Source of the DNA: Methanobacteriota archaeon
Lineage (GTDB): Archaea > Halobacteriota > Methanomicrobia > Methanomicrobiales > Methanoculleaceae
Length of the DNA: 64,000 nucleotides
Assembly (NCBI GenBank): GCA_016841955.1
Contig: JAENYE010000001.1
Span: forward strand, 632,025-696,024
Direction of reading: 5' to 3'
Shown: in pieces, positions 23,643-31,803 of the stretch
Layout of the letters: each line of letters opens with the position of its first letter
How positions within the stretch are numbered: position 1 is the first letter of the stretch
Program-made: the position numbers and the translations under genes
Notes under the pieces: model-generated
Seen by the model: the letters and a program-made list of their open reading frames with translations, nothing else
What the model was told of the DNA's origin: nothing
Databases searched by the model: none

Positions 23643-24308
23643 TCAGCGACTGCGAGCCAGATCGACCGGGTCGGCCACGATATCGGCGGGTTCCTTTCCA
23701 GAGGACGGGTCGGCGAAGAACCGGATAAATCGATCGCCCTCGCCCCTCGCGAGGGCGATAGCGGCGAGGACAGCGACGATAGCCGCCCCGACGAGGTCCA
23801 CGATGAGGTCCATCATGGTGTCGGCGTTCCCGTGCTGGAGGCCCACATCGAAGACCTGGTCGACCACGAACTCGTAGATCTCCCATACTGTCCCTGCCGA
23901 GAGCGTCGAGACCAGGATGAACACGACGATCGCCGATCTCGTCAGCCGGACGTTCCCCTGGTGTTCGGCGAGGACCGCGAGAAAGAAGGCGATGACCGCG
24001 ACGGTGATCGAGGAGACGAGGTGGGTCAGTTTGTCGTAGTAGGGTGCGAAGAGGACGTAGTACTCCCCGACGTGGCCCATGACGTGGAGGTACAGGGAGA
24101 CGGCGACGAGGAGGTTGACCTCCCAGGGCAGGCAGAGATGCATGTTCCTCGTCATGAGGGACGGCGTCATCGTCAGGAGGAAGGCGACGCTTGCCGAGAA
24201 CCCGAGGAGGTACTCGCCCGCCGTGATGCTGGAGGCTGCGCTCAGGAGGATGAGTCCCTGGATGAAGTAGGTGAGGTAGATCCCGCGCGATGGGTCCGGG
24301 CATGCCAT
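23643..24308 (-). CDS. DUF2238/YjdF-like polytopic membrane protein
   Basis: A protein of about 221 residues with six predicted helices. The combination YYDKLTH in one loop, VWEIYEFVVDQ in a helix, and DTMMDLIVDLVGA later gives the Asp/His/Glu pattern of the DUF2238 (YjdF) family, where these acidic and His residues may bind a metal or lipid. Function is unknown. The start is uncertain: ATG 24308 gives MACPDPSRG just before the first helix; ATG 24344 adds 12 residues. No good ribosome site precedes either. Confidence 0.65.
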   Translation of the reverse strand: MACPDPSRGIYLTYFIQGLILLSAASSITAGEYLLGFSASVAFLLTMTPSLMTRNMHLCLPWEVNLLVAVSLYLHVMGHVGEYYVLFAPYYDKLTHLVSSITVAVIAFFLAVLAEHQGNVRLTRSAIVVFILVSTLSAGTVWEIYEFVVDQVFDVGLQHGNADTMMDLIVDLVGAAIVAVLAAIALARGEGDRFIRFFADPSSGKEPADIVADPVDLARSR

Positions 24309-24455
24309 GGGATACACTGAGTAGGTAGTCCCGGCAACATACATAACCGTCCCGGTGGTGGTCTCCGGGTGACGTCCCGGCCCGCCGGGACAGGACCGCC
24401 GCCCGTTGCGGTCGCCATCAAGCCTCCGGGAGAATATTTGATAAGCTAGCAGTTG

Positions 24456-24462
24456 TATAAAT
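24456..24462 (+). promoter_or_regulatory. TATA box of the aIF1A gene
   Basis: TATAAAT lies at 24456-24462, predicting a transcript start near 24484. This matters because it rules out any translation start further upstream, leaving only a 20-25 base leader before the conserved aIF1A sequence. Confidence 0.55.
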
Positions 24463-24507
24463 TGGACACACAAAAGACCAAATACGCTGGAGCATGGGGT
24501 TGATGAA

Positions 24508-24834
24508 CTGACAGATCCTACGAAGCGCAAACCCGAGTCCAAAGGAGGGGAAGCGGGGGAGGAGATTATCCGCGTACGCCTGCCGAACAAGAAGAACCGG
24601 GAGATGTTCGCAAGCGCCGAACTGATGCTGGGCGCAAACCATATCAAAATCCGCTGCTTCGACGGGGTGACGCGTACCGGGCGGATCAAGGGTAAGATCA
24701 AGAAGAAGGTCTGGATACGGGAAGGCGACGTTCTGGTTGTCGTTCCCTGGAGTTTCCAGGACGAAAAGTGCGATATCGTCTACCGCTACACGAGACCCCA
24801 GGTGGAGTGGCTCCGGAAGAACCGGTATCTCTGA
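24508..24834 (+). CDS. eif1A: Translation initiation factor aIF1A, apparently with a CTG start
   Basis: An OB-fold initiation factor that helps place initiator tRNA on the small ribosomal subunit. The conserved core is EEIIRVRLPNKKNREMF, LGANHIKIRCFDGVTRTGRI, KKKVWIREGDVLVVVPW, then IVYRYTRPQVEWLRKNRYL. The first in-frame ATG, at 24604, lies inside the OB fold and would remove the conserved RVRLPN strand. Upstream in this frame there is no ATG, GTG or TTG back to stops at 24439-24444. The best candidate is CTG at 24508, giving a normal 108-residue protein with a basic TDPTKRKPESKGG tail. A mini-frame ATG-GGG-TTG-ATG-AAC-TGA (24494-24511) overlaps it in the -1 relation. Confidence 0.8.
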   Translation: MTDPTKRKPESKGGEAGEEIIRVRLPNKKNREMFASAELMLGANHIKIRCFDGVTRTGRIKGKIKKKVWIREGDVLVVVPWSFQDEKCDIVYRYTRPQVEWLRKNRYL

Positions 24835-24930
24835 TCCCCTCTTTTATTACCGCATCTTTCTGTAAGGCAGAAGCAGGACGAAGAGCGGGCGTGCATCCTC
24901 TCCTGCGTGAATGCCGGACTCGAAAAAAGA

Positions 24931-25677
24931 TTAGATATCGTAGATTTTGATCTTGTACTCTTTTATGACGAGTTTGTTGACGTTATCCCGTTCATATTCA
25001 CCTGGAGCGGTTTTATGCATCCCGACCGAGCTGCCGGTCAGGTAGTTCTCCCACGCCACGGAAAGGTCGTTATCGCTATCCGGGGTATACGTCACCGTGA
25101 CGTCGCCGGGAGAGGTGTAAAACTGTGTGTCGACGTTCTCCAGGCTCATCCTCACCGCTCCCATCCCCGACTTCGCCATCAGGTCGTCGGTACTGATGTT
25201 CATGATGTAGATGACGAACGTTCCCGTGGCCCCGTCGTAGAACCATCGGGGCTCGGCAAGCATCGCCGACCCCGCCGACCCCTCCTGGCGTGTCATCACC
25301 GCTCCGTTCTCGAGGGTGATCACCTCGGTGCTGCGGTCGGAGCGGTAGATCAGGGCGCCAAGTGAGTAGTCCGGGTCCCAGGTGCCGTTTGAGACACGGA
25401 TGTTACTCCCATAACTGCTGGAGTTGACCACCTCGAGCGTCCCCCCGCTCACCTGGAGCGACGTCTCCTTGTAGGGCACGTTCTTGTAGCAGAGGCTCTT
25501 CATGTCGTTCTGAATGACGATCATCGCCCGCTCCATGTTCTTCACGTCGGTGTTGCTCTGCTCCTTAAGGAGCACCGGGTAGCCGTAGAGCGTGACCAGA
25601 CTGATGCCGCTGATGACGATCCCGAGGATCAGGACAAACCCAACCGCCTCGGAGACCGCCCGTTCATTCACCTTCAC
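24931..25677 (-). CDS. Pilin-like protein (DUF7289-type)
   Basis: A 248-residue protein with a short charged start, then ERAVSEAVGFVLILGIVISGISLVTLYGYPVLLKE, broken here as ERAVSEAVGF plus a hydrophobic helix. This is an archaeal type-IV-pilin/flagellin-like N-terminus with the Glu five residues into the motif. The rest is a long extracellular beta-rich domain with N-x-S/T sites. The start is the GTG at 25677, seven bases after AGGAGGG; a longer frame from 25710 would overlap the upstream gene and put the ribosome site inside the coding sequence. It is the last gene of the operon from 28628 and resembles haloarchaeal DUF7289 proteins. Confidence 0.78.
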   Translation of the reverse strand: MKVNERAVSEAVGFVLILGIVISGISLVTLYGYPVLLKEQSNTDVKNMERAMIVIQNDMKSLCYKNVPYKETSLQVSGGTLEVVNSSSYGSNIRVSNGTWDPDYSLGALIYRSDRSTEVITLENGAVMTRQEGSAGSAMLAEPRWFYDGATGTFVIYIMNISTDDLMAKSGMGAVRMSLENVDTQFYTSPGDVTVTYTPDSDNDLSVAWENYLTGSSVGMHKTAPGEYERDNVNKLVIKEYKIKIYDI

Positions 25678-25690
25678 GGATCTTTCCCTC

Positions 25691-26137
25691 CTAAAACCCT
25701 CTTGAGTCATACTGGATCATGTTCCATCCCGCGCCGGTGGTGTTGCCGGAAACACCCTTCGTCGCCCCGATACCGGCGATGGCGATCCTGCTCTGGATGT
25801 CGCCGCCCTGCACCAGGATTGCCTGGCTCGCTCCCGTCATCCCCACGTCCACGAAGTAGCCTTTCCCGGCCACGTCGTCGGGGATATCGAACTTCGTGGC
25901 GATCGTCCCGTTGCCGGGCGCGATCACGTAGAGGTCAACGATACGGGTGCTCACACCGTTCCCGATATCCACGAAGGCGTGGTAGCGGAGCGTGTCCGCC
26001 GGTCCCTCCATGAAAACGGCGTTGACAGTGAACATCATGACGACCATCAGCAGGAGCAGCACGCCGCTGACGATGACGTATTCCATCAGCCTCGTGACGC
26101 CCTCCTCGTTTACCGGTTCAGTAATACACGGTCTCAT
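25691..26137 (-). CDS. Pilin-like protein (DUF7266-like)
   Basis: A 148-residue protein with the N-terminal pattern VNEEGVTRLMEYVIVSG followed by a hydrophobic helix (VLLLLMVVMMFTVNAVF) and a compact beta domain, which includes GKGYFVDVGMTGASQAIL and ends SRGF. The single N-terminal helix after an E-x-G-V/T motif is pilin- or pseudopilin-like. The start at 26137 overlaps the preceding gene by 20 bases; ATG 26086 within MEYVIVSG is an alternative that would shorten the leader. It is co-transcribed with its neighbours. Confidence 0.68.
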   Translation of the reverse strand: MRPCITEPVNEEGVTRLMEYVIVSGVLLLLMVVMMFTVNAVFMEGPADTLRYHAFVDIGNGVSTRIVDLYVIAPGNGTIATKFDIPDDVAGKGYFVDVGMTGASQAILVQGGDIQSRIAIAGIGATKGVSGNTTGAGWNMIQYDSRGF

Positions 26138-26504
26138 CGTACTCCGTCACCCCGTTATAGTAGTGGATGGTCACCGGGCGGAGCAGGCGCCCGGAGACGT
26201 CCTGTGGCGGACCGTCCCAGAAGTACACCACGGCGTTCTTTCGTTCGAGCGATATCCTGACGATATCCTCCTCCACATCGTCCAGATATCCCAAAGTCTG
26301 GAGGGGCCCGTAATCGTCATAGTAGTCAAATATCTCCGACCGCAGGTCCCGGATATCGTTCTTCGGGAACTCGAGCACCCCTTCGGCCGTCGTCTGCCCG
26401 ACGAGCGCCGACTGGTTGATGATCAGCGCGAGGAAGAACAGTCCCAGGGCGGCCAGAAGACCCATCAGGACGATCCACTGGCCGTCTTCGTTCATGCACG
26501 CCAT
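26118..26504 (-). CDS. Pilin-like protein (DUF7261-like)
   Basis: A 128-residue protein that begins MACMNEDGQWIVLMGLLAALG. DGQ precedes a single long hydrophobic helix (LFFLALIINQSALVGQ), and the rest is a small extracellular domain rich in Asp, Glu and Tyr. The pattern matches minor-pilin-like DUF7261 proteins of haloarchaeal secretion clusters. The ATG at 26504 is chosen because GGAGGTG sits a few bases upstream, inside the end of the previous gene, with a 13-base overlap that suggests translational coupling. Confidence 0.72.
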   Translation of the reverse strand: MACMNEDGQWIVLMGLLAALGLFFLALIINQSALVGQTTAEGVLEFPKNDIRDLRSEIFDYYDDYGPLQTLGYLDDVEEDIVRISLERKNAVVYFWDGPPQDVSGRLLRPVTIHYYNGVTEYDETVYY

Positions 26505-26995
26505 AGCAGCACCTCCACGAGGACGGCCTGTGCTCTTGCTCCGGCGTAGGTGGTACGACCGGGCTGGGAATCCAGCTGCACCCACCGCGTCACCCGCACG
26601 GCAGATTCTCTTCCCGTCCAGGTGTTATCAGGTGCAAGGAATTGATGTTCTTTAATCAAATTCCCATCACGGTAAGTGACGTTTGCACTCATGTGCAGGT
26701 CATCGGCAGCACCGCTCGCCTTTGCGTTGCAGTAGCTCAGGAACATACTCTCAAAACCGGCATCGTCATCTGCGTTGACGAACGTCTCCAGAGCGCTCTT
26801 CGTGCCGTTAGTATCCGGCGTATCCATCATCGCGAGCACGTCGCTCCCGAGCTGTTCGAGCTGCATGTCCGGGATGTGCGTATCCCCCGGGGTGTAGATG
26901 CTCGTCGTGCTGATGACGATGTATACGGTGAGGAGCATGATGACCCCGGCCGCGACCCCCTCCATCGTGTAGAGCTGCCCCGCATCGTTCACCAT
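26492..26995 (-). CDS. Pilin-like protein (DUF7288-type)
   Basis: A 167-residue protein. The N-terminus is MVNDAGQLYTMEGVAAGVIM plus LLTVYIVIST: a GQ-x-x-TMEG motif immediately before a hydrophobic helix, the hallmark of DUF7288-type haloarchaeal proteins. The extracellular part is mixed alpha/beta and ends in a second hydrophobic patch, AQAVLVEVLLW. It starts at ATG 26995, overlapping the upstream DUF7287-like gene by seven bases. Role by context: a subunit of an archaeal pilus- or pseudopilus-type surface structure. Confidence 0.75.
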   Translation of the reverse strand: MVNDAGQLYTMEGVAAGVIMLLTVYIVISTTSIYTPGDTHIPDMQLEQLGSDVLAMMDTPDTNGTKSALETFVNADDDAGFESMFLSYCNAKASGAADDLHMSANVTYRDGNLIKEHQFLAPDNTWTGRESAVRVTRWVQLDSQPGRTTYAGARAQAVLVEVLLWRA

Positions 26996-28026
26996 ACCGC
27001 CACCTCCAGGACGCCGGTCTGAAGGTCGGGGAGGGTGACGTTCGTCGAGTTGTAGTCGTAGTGGTGGATGCCGGTGATGTTGGTCTGTGAAGGGGTGTCC
27101 CCGAAGTTAAACCGGATGTCCAGGATGCTGTTCTGGTCCAGGGTGAAGAGCGAGGTGGCCGCCGGCTTCAGCACGAGAGAGATGTTGTCGTTGTCGAATA
27201 CCTTTGTGTCGGGCGTGAGGTCGTACGGGTTCCCGTCGATGGTGAGGGTGTAGAGGCTCGAATCTGTCGTGCCGTACGCAAACGGAATCCTGGTAAACTG
27301 CGGGATCGGCCTCGTCGGATCCTTCTTCCAGAACGTCACGGTCCGGAGCGTCGCGTTCGTGGACGGTTCGGTCATGTTAAGGTACGCACCAAAGTTCGTG
27401 ATCGTCACGTTCACCGGCTCGGTCCTCGGGTCGATCCGGTAGGCCGCCCCGACGGACGGGTCGAGCAGCTGGCCGAAATCGAGTCGGACGATGAACTCCT
27501 GGTTCGAAGAGAGTGACGTGTACTGCGGCGCGAAAGTTGTTCCGTTGATCACCGCCACCCCCGGCTCCTTGATCTTCACCACCCGGCGGATGTAGCCGTA
27601 GCCGGGAGGCAGGGGGTCGCCGGTTTCTTCGTTGTATGTCACCCCATCCAGGCTCCGAAGCGAAAAATGGTAGGAGTAGGGAATGTCGCCGAAGATGGCC
27701 AGGTTGCGGTAATCATCCGGGGTAAAGAACGAGTCGTTGAAGAATGTCTCGACCTTCGTCGAGAGGAGGATGTTCGGGGTGTCCTTCGAGACCGCGAGGC
27801 CGATGCGTTCGATCTCGTCCTTATGGACCTCGTCGTTCATCTCCCAGGGCGGGTAGACCGGCCAGCCGGGATCCTCGACCAGGATCACCCCCGTCCGGTA
27901 GGCGACCGCGTCGTAGTCGATGCCGCTGCTCTCGAGGCCCGCGAGGAGCCCCGGCACCATGCTCACCACCATGATCAGGGCGAGCATGAAGATCGTGAAC
28001 CCCGCGAGGAAGTCGAGCGACATCAC
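26989..28026 (-). CDS. Pilin-like protein with large extracellular domain (DUF7287-like)
   Basis: A 345-residue protein. SLDFLAGFTIFMLALIMVVS at the N-terminus is a DUF7287-like signal/anchor helix, and the DDG codons just upstream are in frame but lack a start codon. A large beta-rich extracellular domain follows, with many N-x-S/T sites, for example NDSFFT, NMTEPS, NATLRT and NTSQMC-free tail segments such as NSTNVT. Start choices are GTG 28026 or ATG 28023, with GACGGGG upstream. It is the largest member of the cluster and could be the tip or a scaffold component. Confidence 0.72.
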   Translation of the reverse strand: MMSLDFLAGFTIFMLALIMVVSMVPGLLAGLESSGIDYDAVAYRTGVILVEDPGWPVYPPWEMNDEVHKDEIERIGLAVSKDTPNILLSTKVETFFNDSFFTPDDYRNLAIFGDIPYSYHFSLRSLDGVTYNEETGDPLPPGYGYIRRVVKIKEPGVAVINGTTFAPQYTSLSSNQEFIVRLDFGQLLDPSVGAAYRIDPRTEPVNVTITNFGAYLNMTEPSTNATLRTVTFWKKDPTRPIPQFTRIPFAYGTTDSSLYTLTIDGNPYDLTPDTKVFDNDNISLVLKPAATSLFTLDQNSILDIRFNFGDTPSQTNITGIHHYDYNSTNVTLPDLQTGVLEVAVW

Positions 28027-28046
28027 CCCGTCGTCGGCAGCCGGTC

Positions 28047-28628
28047 TTATACGATCACCTCCCCTGTATCGGCCCGGAACGCGAGGGTCTCCATCCCGGC
28101 ATTCGAACGGACGGTGACGGTGTAGACTCCCTCAGCGAGCGCGATATCAACCGTATCCGCATCGAGGCGCACCATCACCGGCCGGAGCACCCCCTCCTGC
28201 GTCGCGAGGAGATCCTCCGGGGAGAGGACGCCGGTGATATTCACCTCCTCCGTGGGCAGGGGGGCACGGAGCGAGATCTCCCTCCAGCCCATAGCACCGA
28301 ATGTAAGCCAGCGCACCTCCTCACCGTCCGCAAGACCGAGGGCCCAGGTGGCGGCCCGGCCGTCCAGATCCATGCCGGCCCCGAGCACCTGGTGCACCGA
28401 TGTGCCGGTGACGTTCAGGCCGCCTTCGGCCCCGAGCAGGTCAAGTTCCGCGAGAGCCTCGGTGAGGGTGCAGGCCTCCGACGGCTCCGGCAGATCGATG
28501 GGGGTGATGCCGCCGCCCGGGGTGGTGCCGCCGCTCGATGGCGGCGAGGACGCACCGAGACAACCACACGCGGTGCAGAGGATGCAGACTGCGGCAAGCA
28601 GGGCTAGGACTCCCCCGGGAACTCTCAT
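28047..28628 (-). CDS. Lipoprotein of unknown function leading the pilin-like operon
   Basis: A 193-residue protein with a lipoprotein signal (LALLAAVCILCTACGCLG, several possible lipobox Cys). A Ser/Gly/Pro-rich linker (SSPPSSGGTTPGGGITP) leads to a soluble domain of about 140 residues with no Cys. No family is recognised. It lies 20 bases upstream of the pilin-like genes in the same direction, so it is probably the first gene of that operon and may anchor or assemble the structure at the membrane. Confidence 0.7.
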   Translation of the reverse strand: MRVPGGVLALLAAVCILCTACGCLGASSPPSSGGTTPGGGITPIDLPEPSEACTLTEALAELDLLGAEGGLNVTGTSVHQVLGAGMDLDGRAATWALGLADGEEVRWLTFGAMGWREISLRAPLPTEEVNITGVLSPEDLLATQEGVLRPVMVRLDADTVDIALAEGVYTVTVRSNAGMETLAFRADTGEVIV

Positions 28629-28830
28629 GTAAAGCAGTCATTATACACGAGGGCATATAAATAACCACCTCTCTTGTATCTTCAAAGATCTGCCGTTATA
28701 ATCGGATATTGGAAACGTGCAGGCCACATGCGGCAAAAATATTTCTTATGGCGTGCGGGATCGCCGGCCGGAATGGTTCGGCCCTTATATGCCGGTGGAG
28801 CAGGCCCGCGGGCTCCGGCATGCCATCGTA

Positions 28831-28840
28831 ACATATATCC
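28831..28840 (+). promoter_or_regulatory. TATA box of the FmdE gene
   Basis: ACATATATCC at 28831-28840 predicts a transcript start close to 28861, which makes the ATG at 28862 effectively leaderless. A bulged palindrome, 28789-28793/28817-28821 plus 28797-28801/28812-28816, lies just upstream and could be an operator. Confidence 0.5.
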
Positions 28841-28861
28841 ACCAGTTCGTAACAACATCTG

Positions 28862-29518
28862 ATGCAAGGTAAGCGTATGTGTAACATCACACCACCCGGC
28901 ACGCCGGGAGAAGCACACGACCGGTTCGCCGAAGCGGCCGCCTTCCACGGCCACGTCTGTCCCGGTCTCGCGACGGGCTACCGGGCGGCAGAGATCGCTC
29001 TCTCACGGCTCTGCTCCGGCCGGTCGGAGGATGAGGAACTCGTCACCATCGCCGAGACCGACGCCTGCGGCGTCGATGCCATTCAGGTCCTGACGGGCTG
29101 CACCGCCGGAAAAGGGAACCTCCTCTTCAAGGACTACGGCAAGCACGCATTTACGTTCATCAACCGCCGGACCGGGACCGCGGTCCGCGTGGCGGCAAAC
29201 CCGTCGTTCGACATCGACTCACTCGACCCCGATCTCGCGCCGTTGCGGGCACGGGTGATGCAGGGGCGAGCCTCCGATGCGGAGCAGGCCGAGTTCCACG
29301 AGCGGATTCATCGGATCGTCGAGATCATCATGGAGATGCCCGCCGAGAAACTTTTCACCATCCGGGAGGTCGATATCGAGATCCCGGAGCGGGCCCGGAT
29401 CTTCCGGTCGGTGCCGTGCTCGAAGTGCGGCGAGCTGGCCGCAGAGTCCCGAGTCCGGGTCGAGGACGGGAAGTTCGTCTGCTACGCCTGCTCGGAGGAG
29501 TACTCCCGGCGCTGGTGA
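28862..29518 (+). CDS. FmdE-family protein (formylmethanofuran dehydrogenase subunit E-like)
   Basis: A 218-residue protein. The FmdE domain has FHGHVCPGLATGYRAAEIAL and ETDACGVDAIQVLTGCTAGKGNL, with Cys/His residues that bind metal in the family. A C-terminal zinc ribbon is formed by CSKCG (near 188) and CYAC. FmdE proteins are associated with formylmethanofuran and formate or molybdenum/tungsten enzymes, but the exact role is not established. The start is ATG 28862 (leaderless by the TATA position) or ATG 28877, which has AAGGTAAG upstream. No fwd genes adjoin it. Confidence 0.85.
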   Translation: MQGKRMCNITPPGTPGEAHDRFAEAAAFHGHVCPGLATGYRAAEIALSRLCSGRSEDEELVTIAETDACGVDAIQVLTGCTAGKGNLLFKDYGKHAFTFINRRTGTAVRVAANPSFDIDSLDPDLAPLRARVMQGRASDAEQAEFHERIHRIVEIIMEMPAEKLFTIREVDIEIPERARIFRSVPCSKCGELAAESRVRVEDGKFVCYACSEEYSRRW

Positions 29519-29531
29519 GGACAGCCCTCCT

Positions 29532-30404
29532 TCACCGCACTATTTTCGCTATCGGGATCTCAAGGATATCCTCGGCACCCGCGGCCTTGAGCGGCGGAAT
29601 GAGGCCGTTGACGAGTCCCTTCTGCACCACCGTCTGGATACTGAAGTAGTCTATGCCGTGCAGCCTGCCGACGGTGGGTTTCTTCATCGCAGGGAGGACC
29701 TCGATGACGCGGTCGAGTGCCGCCGACGGCACGTTCATCGTCAGGAGCACCTGGTGACGCGCCTCGATCACCCCGAGGAGAAGGGTTATGATCTCCTCGA
29801 TCTCCCGGTGCTTCTCCGGATCCCGGAGGGACTCCTGGTTTGCGAGGAGCGCCGTGTGCGACTCCATAATCTGCCCGACGATCTTCAACCCGTTCTTCTT
29901 GAGCGTGCTCCCGGTCTCGGTGAGGTCGACGACGACATCCATGAGGTCGGGGACCTTCGCCTCCGAGGCCCCGTAGGAGGGAAAGAGCCTGACCGGAACC
30001 CCGAGGTCCGCAAAGAACTGCTCCGTGATCCGGGGGTACTCGGTCGTCACCCGGCTGCCCGGGCGGATGGCGGTGACGTTCTCGATTGGCTCGTCGCGGT
30101 GGACCGCAACCACGATCTTCACGTTACCGTCGCCTGTCTTGCTGTAGGAGAGGTTTGCGACCTCCACGACGTCGGCGCCGCTCTCCTGCACCCAGTCGAG
30201 CCCCGATATCCCGAGGTCGAAGTAGCCCATCTGGACGTAGAGCGGGATCTCCTGCGGCCGGAGGATCTTCACCTTCCCGATCCGGGGATCGTTGATACGG
30301 GGGTTGTAGTCGCGGTCGGTCCGCCTGACCTCGAGGTCCGCCTCCTTGAAGAGCTGGAGCGTCTGCGCTTCAAGGCTTCCCTTGGGGAGGGCAATCGTGA
30401 TCAT
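29532..30404 (-). CDS. hisG: ATP phosphoribosyltransferase, long form
   Basis: A 290-residue enzyme for the first step of histidine synthesis, joining ATP and PRPP. ITIALPKGSLEAQTLQLF is the N-terminal block, and DLGISGLDWVQESGADV and VVDLTETGSTLKKNGLK (PRPP loop) follow. The C-terminal domain of about 75 residues (from ARHQVLLTMNVPSAALDRV) is the ACT-like regulatory part of the long, hexameric form that binds histidine. The other his genes are not in the window. It converges on FmdE with a 13-base gap. Confidence 0.93.
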   Translation of the reverse strand: MITIALPKGSLEAQTLQLFKEADLEVRRTDRDYNPRINDPRIGKVKILRPQEIPLYVQMGYFDLGISGLDWVQESGADVVEVANLSYSKTGDGNVKIVVAVHRDEPIENVTAIRPGSRVTTEYPRITEQFFADLGVPVRLFPSYGASEAKVPDLMDVVVDLTETGSTLKKNGLKIVGQIMESHTALLANQESLRDPEKHREIEEIITLLLGVIEARHQVLLTMNVPSAALDRVIEVLPAMKKPTVGRLHGIDYFSIQTVVQKGLVNGLIPPLKAAGAEDILEIPIAKIVR

Positions 30405-30452
30405 GAAGAGGTAATCGGGCAGAAAAAGAGTTAAAGGTGGTGATCCGGATTT

Positions 30453-31718
30453 TCAGTCGATGGTGTGGACGACAAGCCCCGAGAGGAGTTTCGGCTCGAA
30501 CCAGGTGGACTTCGGGGGCATGACGCCGTCCATATCGGCGATCGCGAGCACCGTCTCGACCCGAACCGGCTGCATCGCTACTGCGAGAGCGTATTTGCCG
30601 GAGTCCACGAGTCGCTCGAGTTCGGAGAGGGGTTTTGCCCCGCCCATGTAGTGGAGCCTAGGATCGCCCCGGGGGTCGGAGATGCCGAGCATCCCTTCGA
30701 GGACGTCCTTCTGAAGGACCGAGACGTCCAGGGACCCGATCAGGTCGGCGGGGTCTGCGACCGGCCGGGAGGCCTCGTACCATGTCCCCTCCAGGTAGAA
30801 GTGCATGACGTGAATCGTTCCCGCTCCGGTCGCGAGCGGCGGAATCTGGTAACCGGCAGCGTCGACCCCCCCGTAGGGCCGGACGCTCCAGCCTGATTCC
30901 GGGAGTGCCTCGATGAACTCGCGGGGGTTTTTGTAGCCGCCGAGGTCCGTGACAAGCCTGCTGTAGCCGTGGATGCGGACCCGATCGTGGGCGAAGAGGA
31001 CCGCCATGAACTTCCCTGCCTCTTCGGTGAACCTGCCAACGCTGCGCCGCCGTTCTGCCACGTTCACTGCCGACTTGGCCCGGTGGTGCCCGTCCGCGAT
31101 GTAGGTCTCCGGGACCGCCGCAAAAAGGCTCTCGAGGCGGGAGAGAGCAGCCTCATCGGCGACCCGGTAGACCTGGTGGAGTACTCCCGGGCCGGTCGTG
31201 GTGCTCCCGTCGGGCCCCGCTTCATTGATGAGGGAGTGGACGTAGGAAAAGATCTCGCCGGGGTCGCGGTAGAGGAGGAAGACGAGGCCGGTGTTGGCGC
31301 CGACCACGTCGATGTGCCGGGTCCGGTCCTCCTCCTTGTCGTACCGGGTGAGCTCGTGCCGCCGGATCCGCCGGCTCTCGTAGTCCTCCGTCGCCACGCA
31401 GCAGACCAGCCCGATGAACTCTTCGCCGTCCTGGACGGCCCGGTAGACGTACATCCCGGGTTCCGGGTCCTGCTGCATCAGGCCGTCCGCAAGCATGCCG
31501 AGAAAGACCTCCCGCGACCGCTGGTAGACCCGGTCGTCGTGCGGGGGGAGGTCGGGGAGTTCGGCGTCGGGCCGGCTGACCCGCAGGAAACTCAGGGGAT
31601 TCTTCTCGATGCACTCCCGGGCCTCTTCTGCCGTCACCACATCGTAGGGCACGGAGGGAATTTCTTCGGAGTACCGCCGCCCCGGACGGACCGCCGCGAA
31701 ACGATAGATTTGAACCAT
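30453..31718 (-). CDS. DUF1015 family protein
   Basis: A 421-residue cytoplasmic protein. The N-terminal block is VQIYRFAAVRPGRRYSEEIPSVPYDVV, shown here as IYRFAAVRPG and VPYDVV. A central ADGHHRAKSA motif (family D-G-H-H-R) and TRYDKEEDRTRHID are typical of DUF1015. Relatives include the free-serine kinase SbnI, whose active-site region contains the same DGHHR motif, so a kinase or phosphate-transfer role is possible. The start is ATG 31718 (MVQIYRF); a GTG at 31730 would add four residues. It diverges from rimI. Confidence 0.85.
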   Translation of the reverse strand: MVQIYRFAAVRPGRRYSEEIPSVPYDVVTAEEARECIEKNPLSFLRVSRPDAELPDLPPHDDRVYQRSREVFLGMLADGLMQQDPEPGMYVYRAVQDGEEFIGLVCCVATEDYESRRIRRHELTRYDKEEDRTRHIDVVGANTGLVFLLYRDPGEIFSYVHSLINEAGPDGSTTTGPGVLHQVYRVADEAALSRLESLFAAVPETYIADGHHRAKSAVNVAERRRSVGRFTEEAGKFMAVLFAHDRVRIHGYSRLVTDLGGYKNPREFIEALPESGWSVRPYGGVDAAGYQIPPLATGAGTIHVMHFYLEGTWYEASRPVADPADLIGSLDVSVLQKDVLEGMLGISDPRGDPRLHYMGGAKPLSELERLVDSGKYALAVAMQPVRVETVLAIADMDGVMPPKSTWFEPKLLSGLVVHTID

Positions 31719-31803
31719 AGATACCGCCACTCGTATGTGCCTACTATTTTGTTCACTGACACTATATTAGGTAAGGCACTCCACGAGGGAGAGGCCGGTA
31801 CCT

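Noticed and set aside
26986-27000. Frameshift suspected where pilin-like genes overlap
   Set aside because: Each gene has its own N-terminal motif, and the 7-20 base overlaps are ordinary operon coupling.
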